A DNA stretch of 6,794 nucleotides from Acetobacteraceae bacterium (GTDB taxonomy: Bacteria > Pseudomonadota > Alphaproteobacteria > Acetobacterales > Acetobacteraceae). The position numbers and the translations under genes are program-made. Position 1 is the stretch's first letter; each line of letters starts with the position of its first letter. Below are positions 1 to 5,885 of the stretch, piece after piece. Under the pieces are notes generated by a model. That model ran no database searches, was not told the origin of the DNA, and saw nothing but the letters and a program-made list of their open reading frames with translations. The DNA lies in contig CANJOG010000108.1 in assembly GCA_947475475.1 (NCBI GenBank), positions 1 through 6,794 on the forward strand, given 5' to 3'.

Positions 1-1248
1 AAGCCGGAAGACTTCAACCTGCTCGACCACGCGACGGCGAGCGACCCCTACGAATTCTACCGCGTCCTGCATGAACAGCAGCCGGTCTATCGCATGCCGC
101 AGACCGGCATCTACATCCTGACCAAATACGACGACGTGCGCGCCGCGCTCCGCGATCCGGAACGTTTCTCCAGCGTCGTCGAACGCGGCAAGGTGATGCA
201 AAAGACCGAGAATTTCGAGACCTTCATGGGCATCCTCCGCACGCGCGGCTGGGAGCACGTCCCCACCCTGCAACGCACCGACCCGCCGCTGCATAACCGT
301 ACCCGCGGCATCGTCGATCGCGTGCTTGGCCCCCGCCACGCCCGCGCCCTGACCCCGCAACTGCGCGACCACGCCGCCAAGCTGATTGACGCCATCATCG
401 AGAAGGCCAAAGCGGGTGAGACCTGCGAATTCCTCGCTGATTTCGCCGTCCCCTTCCCCGGCATCATCGTCGCCGAACAGATCGGCCTGCCGAGCAGCGA
501 ATACCGCACCTTCAAGCGTTGGGCGGAGAACCTGCACGCGCCCTTCAACCCCAATCTCACTCAGGAGCAGATCACCAAGGTCGCCGAGACCGAGCTGGAA
601 ATGCAGCATTACCTCGCCGACATGATCGAGCAGCGCCGGGCCGCGCCAAAGGCTGATCTGATCAGCGAACTCGTGCAGGGCATCGAGGGCGAGGAACCGC
701 TGTCAATGCACGAACTCCAGAACGTTCTGCACCAGCTCATCAGCGGCGGCTATGACACCGTCACAACGGCGCTGGGCCATATGATGTGGCAGTTTGTCCG
801 CTTCCCTGACCTGGTCGCCGAACTGCGCGCCGACCCCAGCAAGATCCGCAACTTCATCGAGGAAAGCCTGCGCTGGGAAAGCCCGGTGCAGGGCCTGTTC
901 CGCATCACCAAGGTGGATGTGGACATCGGCGGCACCACCATCCCGGCCGGCTCGATCTGCATCATGCGCTATGCTGCCGCCAATCGTGACGAATCGCATT
1001 TCGCCTGCCCGGCCAAGCTGGACATCGCGCGCCCGAACGCCACCTCGCATCTCGCCTACGGCGCCGGTGCGCATTTCTGCCCGGGCGCGGTGCTCGCCCG
1101 CACCGAGCTGATGGTGGCGGCCGAGGCTCTGCTGGACCGGCTGGAAGGCTTCACCCTGGCAAAGCCCCTGCCCGAGCCGGTGCATAATTTCGCGCTGAAC
1201 TTCATGCCGATGCGCGAGTTGCACGTCACCGTCACACCGCGCGCCTGA
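1..1248 (+). CDS. Cytochrome P450, 5'-truncated by window edge
   Basis: The gene encodes a soluble bacterial haem-thiolate monooxygenase that would use electrons from a ferredoxin/reductase pair to hydroxylate an unknown substrate. The reading frame is open from base 1 (KPEDFNLLDHATASDPYEFY), so the true start lies upstream and probably only a short N-terminal piece is missing; 415 codons are visible. An internal ATG at 94 is too far inside the conserved N-terminal region to be the start. Motifs, numbered from the window edge: I-helix oxygen-activation motif GGYDT at 249-253, with the usual acid/Thr pair; K-helix ExxR at E288/R291; haem loop YGAGAHFCPG with ligand Cys360 (codon 1078-1080). 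The usual Phe that opens the haem loop is Tyr here. There is no membrane anchor in the visible part and no ferredoxin or reductase gene nearby. The family assignment is firm; the substrate and CYP subfamily cannot be read from the sequence. Confidence 0.95.
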   Translation, partial: KPEDFNLLDHATASDPYEFYRVLHEQQPVYRMPQTGIYILTKYDDVRAALRDPERFSSVVERGKVMQKTENFETFMGILRTRGWEHVPTLQRTDPPLHNRTRGIVDRVLGPRHARALTPQLRDHAAKLIDAIIEKAKAGETCEFLADFAVPFPGIIVAEQIGLPSSEYRTFKRWAENLHAPFNPNLTQEQITKVAETELEMQHYLADMIEQRRAAPKADLISELVQGIEGEEPLSMHELQNVLHQLISGGYDTVTTALGHMMWQFVRFPDLVAELRADPSKIRNFIEESLRWESPVQGLFRITKVDVDIGGTTIPAGSICIMRYAAANRDESHFACPAKLDIARPNATSHLAYGAGAHFCPGAVLARTELMVAAEALLDRLEGFTLAKPLPEPVHNFALNFMPMRELHVTVTPRA

Positions 1249-1278
1249 CCCCGGCCGCAACCGGCCTGGAGGCTCCCC

Positions 1279-1347
1279 ATGCCGTCCGGTTCCACACTTT
1301 ATGGTTGCATCCGCCCCCCTCACCGCCTAATTTCCCCGGCTAGGTGA
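1279..1347 (+). CDS. Possible 22-residue small ORF downstream of the P450
   Basis: This is an unrecognised ORF of 22 codons (ATG to TGA) that begins 30 bases after the P450 stop. Its support is a full GGAGG Shine-Dalgarno at 1268-1272, six bases before the ATG. A short G/C hairpin (GGCCG-CAAC-CGGCC, 1253-1266) sits just in front of that site. The predicted peptide contains LYGCIRPPHR and has no known motif. Its stop codon lies inside the left arm of the stem-loop at 1336-1374. It could be a leader-type peptide, a small gene cotranscribed with the P450, or a chance ORF; GGAGG followed by ATG is not rare in such DNA. Translation is inferred only from the ribosome-binding site. Confidence 0.25.
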   Translation: MPSGSTLYGCIRPPHRLISPAR

Positions 1348-1374
1348 GCTGCCTTTCAGCAGCCCACCTGCCGG
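1336..1374. terminator. Strong stem-loop, possible bidirectional terminator
   Basis: An outer CCGGC/GCCGG stem (1336-1340 with 1370-1374), one bulged base (1341) and an inner 11-bp stem (1342-1352 with 1359-1369) close a six-base loop. The only imperfect inner pair, 1347 with 1364, is A-C in + strand RNA but G-U in - strand RNA, so the hairpin is slightly more stable when transcribed leftward. No convincing U-tract follows on either side, so factor-independent termination is uncertain. It lies about 90 bases after the P450 stop and ten bases beyond the stop of the possible - strand ORF, where a shared terminator of converging transcripts would be expected. Confidence 0.4.
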
Positions 1375-1383
1375 TTCTGGAGA

Positions 1384-1455
1384 CTAACGGCGGCTCAGTT
1401 TCAGCCTGAGCCGCCATCTCCAAACCCGGAATTCGATCTCGATGCTGAACGGCAT
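1384..1455 (-). CDS. Possible 23-residue cationic peptide ORF
   Basis: This unrecognised - strand ORF has its ATG at 1455-1453 and TAG at 1386-1384. A near-ideal Shine-Dalgarno (AAGGAG, core AGGAG at 1466-1462 on the complement) lies six bases before the ATG. The frame can be extended upstream to an ATG at 1575 (63 residues), but that start lacks comparable support. The peptide is unusual: residues 5-21, IEIEFRVWRWRLRLKLS, alternate hydrophobic and charged side chains almost strictly, with one shift at V11-W12. It has seven basic and two acidic residues (net about +5). This pattern suits an amphipathic beta-strand, perhaps membrane- or RNA-associated; that is inference. Codons 14-23 overlap a perfect palindrome (1389-1415), which may itself create part of the pattern. 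It would be divergent from dcd and convergent with the P450. Confidence 0.4.
   Translation of the reverse strand: MPFSIEIEFRVWRWRLRLKLSRR
1389..1415. repeat. Perfect 10-bp inverted repeat (second stem-loop)
   Basis: GGCGGCTCAG (1389-1398) and CTGAGCCGCC (1406-1415) are exact reverse complements separated by a seven-base loop, TTTCAGC. The element begins 14 bases after the right end of the 1336-1374 stem-loop, making a tandem pair. No U-tract follows on either strand. It overlaps the 3' half of the possible - strand ORF. It could be an RNA structure, part of a dispersed palindromic repeat, or the second half of a terminator region. Confidence 0.6.
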
Positions 1456-1515
1456 CGGTCTCTCCTTCCGAATTTGTCCGGGCAAGAGCGCCGCGAACGC
1501 GGGCAGTGTCGCCTT

Positions 1516-1556
1516 ATCCTGGTTTCGGAACGATGAACTCCCCCGCGCACCAGGAT
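1516..1556. promoter_or_regulatory. 8-bp dyad upstream of dcd, possible operator
   Basis: ATCCTGGT (1516-1523) and ACCAGGAT (1549-1556) form an exact inverted repeat with a 25-base spacer. The arm centres are 33 bp apart, about three helical turns, so a dimeric protein could contact both on one face of the DNA. It lies between the divergent starts of the possible - strand ORF and dcd. I saw no convincing sigma-70 promoter beside it and recognise no regulator, so a regulatory role is speculative. Confidence 0.2.
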
Positions 1557-1632
1557 TTGCCCGGCACGAAGCCACTGGGTTAGACCGGCCCCCACGCCGC
1601 CAAAGCCCACGCTACCCAAGGACCCTCGCCAG

Positions 1633-2187
1633 ATGCCCATCCTTTCCGATCGCTGGATTCGCCGTCAGGCGACCGAGCACAACATGATCGAGCCCTTCGT
1701 CGAGGCCCAGCGCCGCGAGGGCGTCATCAGCTACGGCCTGTCCAGCTATGGCTACGATGCGCGCGTTGCCGACGAATTCAAGATTTTCACCAATGTCGAC
1801 AGCGCCGTGGTCGATCCGAAATCCTTCAGCGCCGACAGCTTCGTCACCCGCAAGGTTCCGGTCTGCATCATCCCGCCCAACAGCTTCGCGCTTGCCCACA
1901 CCATCGAATATTTCCGCATCCCGCGCGATGTGCTGGTCATCTGCCTCGGCAAATCCACCTATGCCCGTTGCGGCATCATCGTGAACGTCACCCCGCTGGA
2001 GCCCGAATGGGAAGGCCAGGTGACCATCGAGATTTCCAACACCACCCCGCTGCCCGCCCGCATCTACGCCAATGAGGGCATCTGCCAGTTCCTCTTCCTC
2101 CAGGGCGAGGCCCCGCCGGAAGTCAGCTACGCGGACCGAGCCGGCAAATACATGCACCAGCGCGGCGTCTCGCTGCCGAAACTCTGA
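1633..2187 (+). CDS. dcd: dCTP deaminase
   Basis: The enzyme deaminates dCTP to dUTP and ammonia in the cytosol, supplying dUMP (after dUTPase) for thymidylate synthesis. The 184-residue product has the usual length of the alphaproteobacterial form and is well conserved throughout. GKSTYAR (106-112) corresponds to the Ser/Arg substrate-binding segment. VTIEISN carries the expected catalytic glutamate at E133. GLSSYGYDARVADEF (35-49) and the C-terminal SYADRAGKYMHQRGV (165-179), which closes over the triphosphate, are typical. No uridine-monophosphate-forming fusion domain is present. The start at 1633 is preferred because it gives the family N-terminus; an AAGGA lies at 1618-1622, a rather long ten bases upstream. 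murA follows after 13 bases, so the two are probably cotranscribed. Confidence 0.96.
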   Translation: MPILSDRWIRRQATEHNMIEPFVEAQRREGVISYGLSSYGYDARVADEFKIFTNVDSAVVDPKSFSADSFVTRKVPVCIIPPNSFALAHTIEYFRIPRDVLVICLGKSTYARCGIIVNVTPLEPEWEGQVTIEISNTTPLPARIYANEGICQFLFLQGEAPPEVSYADRAGKYMHQRGVSLPKL

Positions 2188-2200
2188 AGGATCACCACCC

Positions 2201-3463
2201 ATGGACGTGATCCGCATCCGCGGCGGCCGCCCCCTCGAGGGCAGCATCGAGATTGGCGGCGCCAAGAATGCCGCCCTGCCGCTGATGACCGCCGGCATGC
2301 TCACCGATGAGCGCCTGGTGCTCTCCAACGTGCCCAAGCTCGCCGATATCCGCACCATGTCCTCGCTGATCTCCCAGCATGGCGTGGCCGTCGAGCCACA
2401 AGAGCCGGAAGGCCGCCGCCTCTCCATCGGCGGCGCCATCACCAATGACGAAGCGCCCTACGACATCGTCAGCAAGATGCGCGCCTCCATCCTCGTCCTC
2501 GGCCCGCTGCTCGCCCGCGTCCGCACCGCCCGCGTCAGCCTCCCCGGCGGCTGCGCCATCGGCGCCCGCCCGGTGGACCTCCACCTCAAGGGGCTTGAGC
2601 AGATGGGTGCGACCATCAAGCTCGAAGGCGGCTATGTCGATGCCAGCGCGCCGCAGGGCTTGAAGGGTGCGACCATCCTGATGCCCTTTGTCTCCGTGGG
2701 TGCGACCGAAAACCTGCTAATGGCTGCCACCTTGGCCGATGGCCGCACCACCATCGCCAATGCCGCGCGCGAGCCGGAAATCATCGATCTGGCCCACTGC
2801 CTGATCGCCATGGGTGCCCGCATCGAGGGCGTCGGTACCGACAAGCTGGTCATCGAGGGCGTCAAGCGCCTGCACGGCGCCGACCACCGCATCATCCCGG
2901 ACCGGATCGAGGCCGGTTCATACGCCTGCGCCGCCGCCATCTCCGGCGGTTCGCTGCTCCTACGCGGCGCGCGGCTGGACCAGATGGAAGCCCTGGCCCG
3001 CACGCTGGCCGAATGTGGCGTCGAAATCTCCGAACAATCGGACGGCCTGCTGGTCACCCGCGCCCGCACACTCTCCGGCACCGATGTCAGCACCGAGCCC
3101 TATCCTGGCTTCCCGACCGACATGCAGGCCCAGTACATGGCCCTGATGTGCGTCGCCGAGGGTGCCGCCATGCTCAGCGAGACCATCTTCGAAAACCGCT
3201 TCATGCACGTGCCCGAACTCAACCGCATGGGCGCGCGCATCAATGTCCATGGCGCCTCGGCCATCGTCCGCGGCGTCCCCAGCCTGTCCGGCGCCCCGGT
3301 CATGGCAACCGATCTCCGCGCCTCGCTCTCCCTTGTGCTCGCAGCGCTCGCCGCCAAGGGCCAGACCACCATCAGCCGCGTCTATCACCTCGATCGCGGC
3401 TACGAAGCCGTCGAGCGGAAACTCGCGGCCTGCGGGGCGGACATAGAACGTCTGAGTGCCTAG
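2201..3463 (+). CDS. murA: UDP-N-acetylglucosamine 1-carboxyvinyltransferase
   Basis: MurA transfers enolpyruvate from PEP to UDP-GlcNAc, the first committed step of peptidoglycan precursor synthesis in the cytosol. The frame is open further upstream (to 2072, inside dcd). The ATG at 2201 is chosen because it gives the family N-terminus MDVIRIRGG, a GAAGGA ribosome site at 2186-2191 overlapping the dcd stop, and the normal length of 420 residues. Key residues are present: K22-N23 in GGAKNAALP, R94 in KMRAS, the flexible-loop PGGCAIGARPVDLH with catalytic Cys118 and R123, and D307 in FPTDMQAQ. Cys rather than Asp at 118 predicts the ordinary fosfomycin-sensitive type; that is inference from the family. 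A terminator-like hairpin follows, so dcd-murA may be a separate unit from the his genes. Confidence 0.97.
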   Translation: MDVIRIRGGRPLEGSIEIGGAKNAALPLMTAGMLTDERLVLSNVPKLADIRTMSSLISQHGVAVEPQEPEGRRLSIGGAITNDEAPYDIVSKMRASILVLGPLLARVRTARVSLPGGCAIGARPVDLHLKGLEQMGATIKLEGGYVDASAPQGLKGATILMPFVSVGATENLLMAATLADGRTTIANAAREPEIIDLAHCLIAMGARIEGVGTDKLVIEGVKRLHGADHRIIPDRIEAGSYACAAAISGGSLLLRGARLDQMEALARTLAECGVEISEQSDGLLVTRARTLSGTDVSTEPYPGFPTDMQAQYMALMCVAEGAAMLSETIFENRFMHVPELNRMGARINVHGASAIVRGVPSLSGAPVMATDLRASLSLVLAALAAKGQTTISRVYHLDRGYEAVERKLAACGADIERLSA

Positions 3464-3470
3464 CTATTCC

Positions 3471-3509
3471 GCGCGATGGGGCATGATGCTACCTCCCGCG
3501 CGCCATTTT
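3471..3509 (+). terminator. Probable intrinsic terminator after murA
   Basis: GCGCG (3471-3475) pairs with CGCGC (3499-3503). After a two-base internal mismatch, GGGG (3478-3481) pairs with CUCC (3493-3496, one G-U). This closes an 11-base loop, and TTTT follows at 3506-3509. The hairpin starts eight bases after the murA stop. The internal mismatch and short T-run make it moderate rather than strong. Confidence 0.4.
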
Positions 3510-3516
3510 GCTTCAC

Positions 3517-3525
3517 TGCGATAAT
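3517..3525 (+). promoter_or_regulatory. Weak extended -10 candidate for hisGD
   Basis: TGCGATAAT matches an extended -10 (TGn followed by five of six TATAAT bases) in otherwise GC-rich DNA. It lies just after the terminator-like element and about 20 bases before the hisG ATG. No -35 match lies at the usual distance (3497-3502 is CGCGCG). Transcription starting here would leave a leader of only about 12 bases. Confidence 0.22.
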
Positions 3526-3543
3526 GTCAGCCGGAACACCTGC

Positions 3544-4248
3544 ATGACCGCCCCTTTTCGCGCCGCCTCGCTCGCCAGCCAGGCGGAGAGCCCGCTGGTT
3601 CTCGCTTTGCCCAAGGGCCGTATCCTCACCGAATGCGGCCCGCTGCTCGCCGCGGCCGGCGTGCATCCGGCGCCCGATTACAGCGACGAGAACAGCCGCC
3701 ACATGCGGTTCCCGACCAATGATCCGATGCTGGATGTCATCCGCGTCCGCTCCTTCGACGTCGCCACCTTCGTGGCCTTCGGCGGCGCGCAACTCGGCAT
3801 TTGCGGCGCCGATGTGCTGATGGAATTCGACTATCCCGAAATCTACGCCCCGATCGACCTCGGCATCGGCGCCTGCCGCATCTCGGTGGCCGAACCGGCC
3901 GCAACCGCCGGCGCCGATGATCCGCGCCGCTGGTCCGGCGTGCGCGTGGCCACCAAATACCCCACCCTCACCCGCCGCCACTTCGCCGCCCGCGGCATCC
4001 ATGCCGAAGTCGTGCACCTCAACGGCGCAATGGAACTCGCCCCGTCCATGGGGCTCGCCCGCCTCATCGTCGATCTCGTCGCCACCGGCTCCACGCTGAA
4101 GGCCAATGGCCTGGTCGAGACGGAAGTCATCGCCAAGGTGACCTCGCGCCTGATCGTCAACCGCACCGCGCTGAAAACCGACCCGGAGCGCGTCGGCGCC
4201 TGGATCGACCGCTTCCGCGCCGCCATGGCCTCCGGCAAGGCCGCCTGA
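3544..4248 (+). CDS. hisG: ATP phosphoribosyltransferase, short form
   Basis: HisG condenses ATP with PRPP to phosphoribosyl-ATP, the first and feedback-controlled step of histidine synthesis. Numbered from the ATG at 3544 (234 residues): LALPKGRI at 20-27, GICGADVLME at 85-94, and the PRPP-binding loop DLVATGSTLKANGL at 177-190. The chain ends soon after the catalytic domain, without the C-terminal regulatory domain of the roughly 300-residue long form. By family knowledge this is the HisGS type, which works as a complex with the HisRS-like subunit HisZ; no hisZ is in the window. A TTG at 3508 would add 12 residues, but ATG 3544 is preferred. The ribosome site is weak (only a GGA about eight bases before the ATG), and about 16 residues precede the conserved core, so the start is the least certain part. 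The stop overlaps the hisD start. Confidence 0.95.
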   Translation: MTAPFRAASLASQAESPLVLALPKGRILTECGPLLAAAGVHPAPDYSDENSRHMRFPTNDPMLDVIRVRSFDVATFVAFGGAQLGICGADVLMEFDYPEIYAPIDLGIGACRISVAEPAATAGADDPRRWSGVRVATKYPTLTRRHFAARGIHAEVVHLNGAMELAPSMGLARLIVDLVATGSTLKANGLVETEVIAKVTSRLIVNRTALKTDPERVGAWIDRFRAAMASGKAA

Positions 4249-5540
4249 TGCAGCGCCTGGCGACGACCGAGTCCGGCTTCGAAGCCGAATTCACCACCAT
4301 GCTCGGCCAGGCGCGCGAGACGACGGAGACGGTGGACCGCGCCGTCACCGCCATCATCGCCGATATCCGCGCCCGCGGTGACGCTGCCCTGCTCGACTAC
4401 ACCGCCCGCTTCGACCGCATGGAGCTGACCGCCGATCGTCTGCGCATCACATCAGCCGAAATCGACGCCGCCGTCGCCCAAGTCAGCCCCGAACTGCTGG
4501 CGGCCCTCGATACCGCCGCAAACCGCATCGAAGCCTTCCACCGCGCCCAGATGCCGCGTGACCTGGATTACACCGACGAGCAAGGCATGCGCCTCGGCAT
4601 GCGTTGGCGCGCACTTGATGCGGTCGGCCTCTACGTGCCCGGCGGCAAGGCCGCCTACCCGTCCTCGGTGCTGATGAACGCCATGCCGGCCCGCGTCGCC
4701 GGCGTGGAGCGCATCGCCATGACCGTGCCGACCCCAGGCGGCGTGCTCAACCCGCTGGTCCTCGCCGCCGCCCGCCGTGCCGGCGTGTCCGAAATCTACC
4801 GCGTCGGCGGCGCCCAGGCCGTCGCCGCCCTCGCCTACGGCACCGCCAGCATCGCCCCGGTGGACCGCATCGTCGGCCCCGGCAATGCCTATGTCGCCGA
4901 GGCCAAGCGCCAGGTCTTCGGCCATGTCGGCATCGACTCCATCGCCGGCCCCTCCGAAGTCGTCGTCATGGCCGATGCCTCAGCCGATCCCCGCCACGTC
5001 GCCATCGACCTGCTGGCCCAGGCCGAGCATGACGAGGCCGCGCAATCCATCCTGATCACCGATAGCCAGGCCCTCGCCGACGCCGTCGCCGCAGCGGTGC
5101 AGGACGAACTCGCCACCCTCCCCCGCGCCGCCATCGCGCGCGCCAGTTGGGACGCGCATGGCGCCATCATCCTTGTGCAGACCTGGGACGAGGCCGTCGA
5201 TCTGGTGAACCGCCTGGCGCCCGAGCATCTGCAGATCCTGCTGCCCGACGCCCATGCCATCTTCGCCCGCATCCGCCATGCCGGCGCCGCCTTCCTCGGC
5301 CCCTGGTGCCCGGAAGCCGTGGGCGACTATGTGGCCGGCCCCAACCACGTCCTGCCCACCGGCCGCACCGCCCGCTTCGCCTCCGGCCTGTCGGTGTTCG
5401 ACTTCCTCAAGCGCACCACCTGGATCGAGGCCGACGAAGCAGCTTTGCGCGCCGTCGGCCCCGCCAGCGTGGCGCTGGCTGCTGCCGAAGGCCTCGATGC
5501 GCATGGCCGCAGTATCGCCGTACGGCTGGGCCAGAATTGA
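4248..5540 (+). CDS. hisD: Histidinol dehydrogenase
   Basis: HisD is a zinc enzyme that oxidises L-histidinol to L-histidine in two NAD-dependent steps, ending the pathway. The 430 residues match the family length. The essential residues fall at or next to the E. coli numbering: zinc ligands Q258 and H261 (in LLAQAEHDE), D360 (GDYVAGPNH) and H419 (LDAHGRS), with the catalytic pair E326-H327 in APEHLQI. Also visible are VGLYVPGGKA (126-135), QAVAALAYGT (190-199), the GPGN nucleotide region (210-213) and AGPSEVVV (233-240). The ATG shares one base with the hisG stop (TGATG), a typical translational-coupling arrangement that favours joint production of HisG and HisD. A 118-base gap separates it from infA. 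Confidence 0.97.
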   Translation: MQRLATTESGFEAEFTTMLGQARETTETVDRAVTAIIADIRARGDAALLDYTARFDRMELTADRLRITSAEIDAAVAQVSPELLAALDTAANRIEAFHRAQMPRDLDYTDEQGMRLGMRWRALDAVGLYVPGGKAAYPSSVLMNAMPARVAGVERIAMTVPTPGGVLNPLVLAAARRAGVSEIYRVGGAQAVAALAYGTASIAPVDRIVGPGNAYVAEAKRQVFGHVGIDSIAGPSEVVVMADASADPRHVAIDLLAQAEHDEAAQSILITDSQALADAVAAAVQDELATLPRAAIARASWDAHGAIILVQTWDEAVDLVNRLAPEHLQILLPDAHAIFARIRHAGAAFLGPWCPEAVGDYVAGPNHVLPTGRTARFASGLSVFDFLKRTTWIEADEAALRAVGPASVALAAAEGLDAHGRSIAVRLGQN

Positions 5541-5582
5541 TGGGCAAGAACTGACTCTCGACATAGTTGAGTGCGACAAAAC

Positions 5583-5611
5583 TTGACCTGGGCGGGGGCG
5601 ACGATCATGTT
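5583..5611 (+). promoter_or_regulatory. Weak candidate promoter for infA
   Basis: TTGACC (5583-5588) matches five of six -35 bases. At a 17-base spacing the -10 position reads CATGTT (5606-5611), only three of six. It lies in the 118-base hisD-infA gap, where a promoter for the highly expressed infA would be expected, and would leave a leader of about 40 bases. The gap also has a small hairpin at 5557-5571 (CTCGAC-ATA-GTTGAG) of unknown role. I see no clear terminator for hisD. Confidence 0.25.
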
Positions 5612-5658
5612 CCGGCCCCGTCAAACGACGATCCTTTTGATTCCTGAAACGAGGTCTG

Positions 5659-5877
5659 ATGTCTAAAGAAGACATGATCGAGTTCAGCGGCATGGTGATG
5701 GAGCTTCTGCCCAACGCCATGTTCCGCGTGAAACTCGACAACGAACATACGATTCTTGCTCACACCAGCGGCAAGATGCGCAAAAACCGCATCCGCGTTC
5801 TGGCCGGCGACCGGGTCAATGTGGAGATGACCCCATACGACCTTTCCAAGGGTCGCATCACCTTCCGCTTCAAGTAA
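5659..5877 (+). CDS. infA: Translation initiation factor IF-1
   Basis: IF-1 binds the A site of the 30S ribosomal subunit and, with IF-2 and IF-3, helps set up initiation. The 72-residue product is the canonical length and a single S1-like OB-fold domain. Family hallmarks are the N-terminal MSKEDMIEF, ELLPNAMFRVKLDNEH (15-30), the basic GKMRKNRIRVLAGDRV segment (38-53) that contacts 16S rRNA, and the C-terminal MTPYDLSKGRITFRFK (57-72). A GAGG at 5651-5654 lies four bases before the ATG. maf begins eight bases after the stop, so the two are probably cotranscribed. The identification is essentially certain. Confidence 0.98.
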   Translation: MSKEDMIEFSGMVMELLPNAMFRVKLDNEHTILAHTSGKMRKNRIRVLAGDRVNVEMTPYDLSKGRITFRFK

Positions 5878-5885
5878 TTTCACGC

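Noticed and set aside
1285..1315. ACACTTTATG near 1292-1301 resembles part of the E. coli lac promoter region.
   Set aside because: A ten-base likeness without properly spaced -35 and -10 hexamers is not evidence of a promoter, and the host is not an enteric bacterium.
1527..1555. GGAAC at 1527-1531 as an EcfG-type general stress promoter.
   Set aside because: No CGTT-like -10 is present at the required 16-17 base spacing.
1556..1584. TTGCCC-N17-TTAGAC as a dcd promoter.
   Set aside because: The -35 matches four of six bases but the -10 only two of six, which is too weak to call.
1442..1687. An 81-codon + strand frame overlapping the dcd start.
   Set aside because: No family likeness and no good ribosome site; it overlaps the well-supported dcd start in another frame.
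1612..2445. A 277-codon open frame on the - strand across dcd and early murA.
   Set aside because: It lies opposite two unmistakable genes, has no recognisable domain, and is the usual antisense shadow of high-GC coding DNA.
2605..2707. GGGTGCGACC occurs three times in murA (2605, 2665, 2698), twice as GGGTGCGACCATC.
   Set aside because: All three encode a Gly-Ala-Thr turn in the repetitive MurA fold with the same codons and have irregular spacing, so they are best explained by coding constraint.
4452..4925. A 157-codon - strand frame opposite hisD.
   Set aside because: A Gly/Ala/Asp-rich antisense shadow with no motif, opposite a gene with all catalytic residues.
5595..5640. Short inverted repeats GGGGC/GCCCC and TCAAA/TTTGA in the infA leader as a terminator or riboswitch.
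   Set aside because: Only five base pairs each with 10-15 base loops, and they match no riboswitch I recognise.
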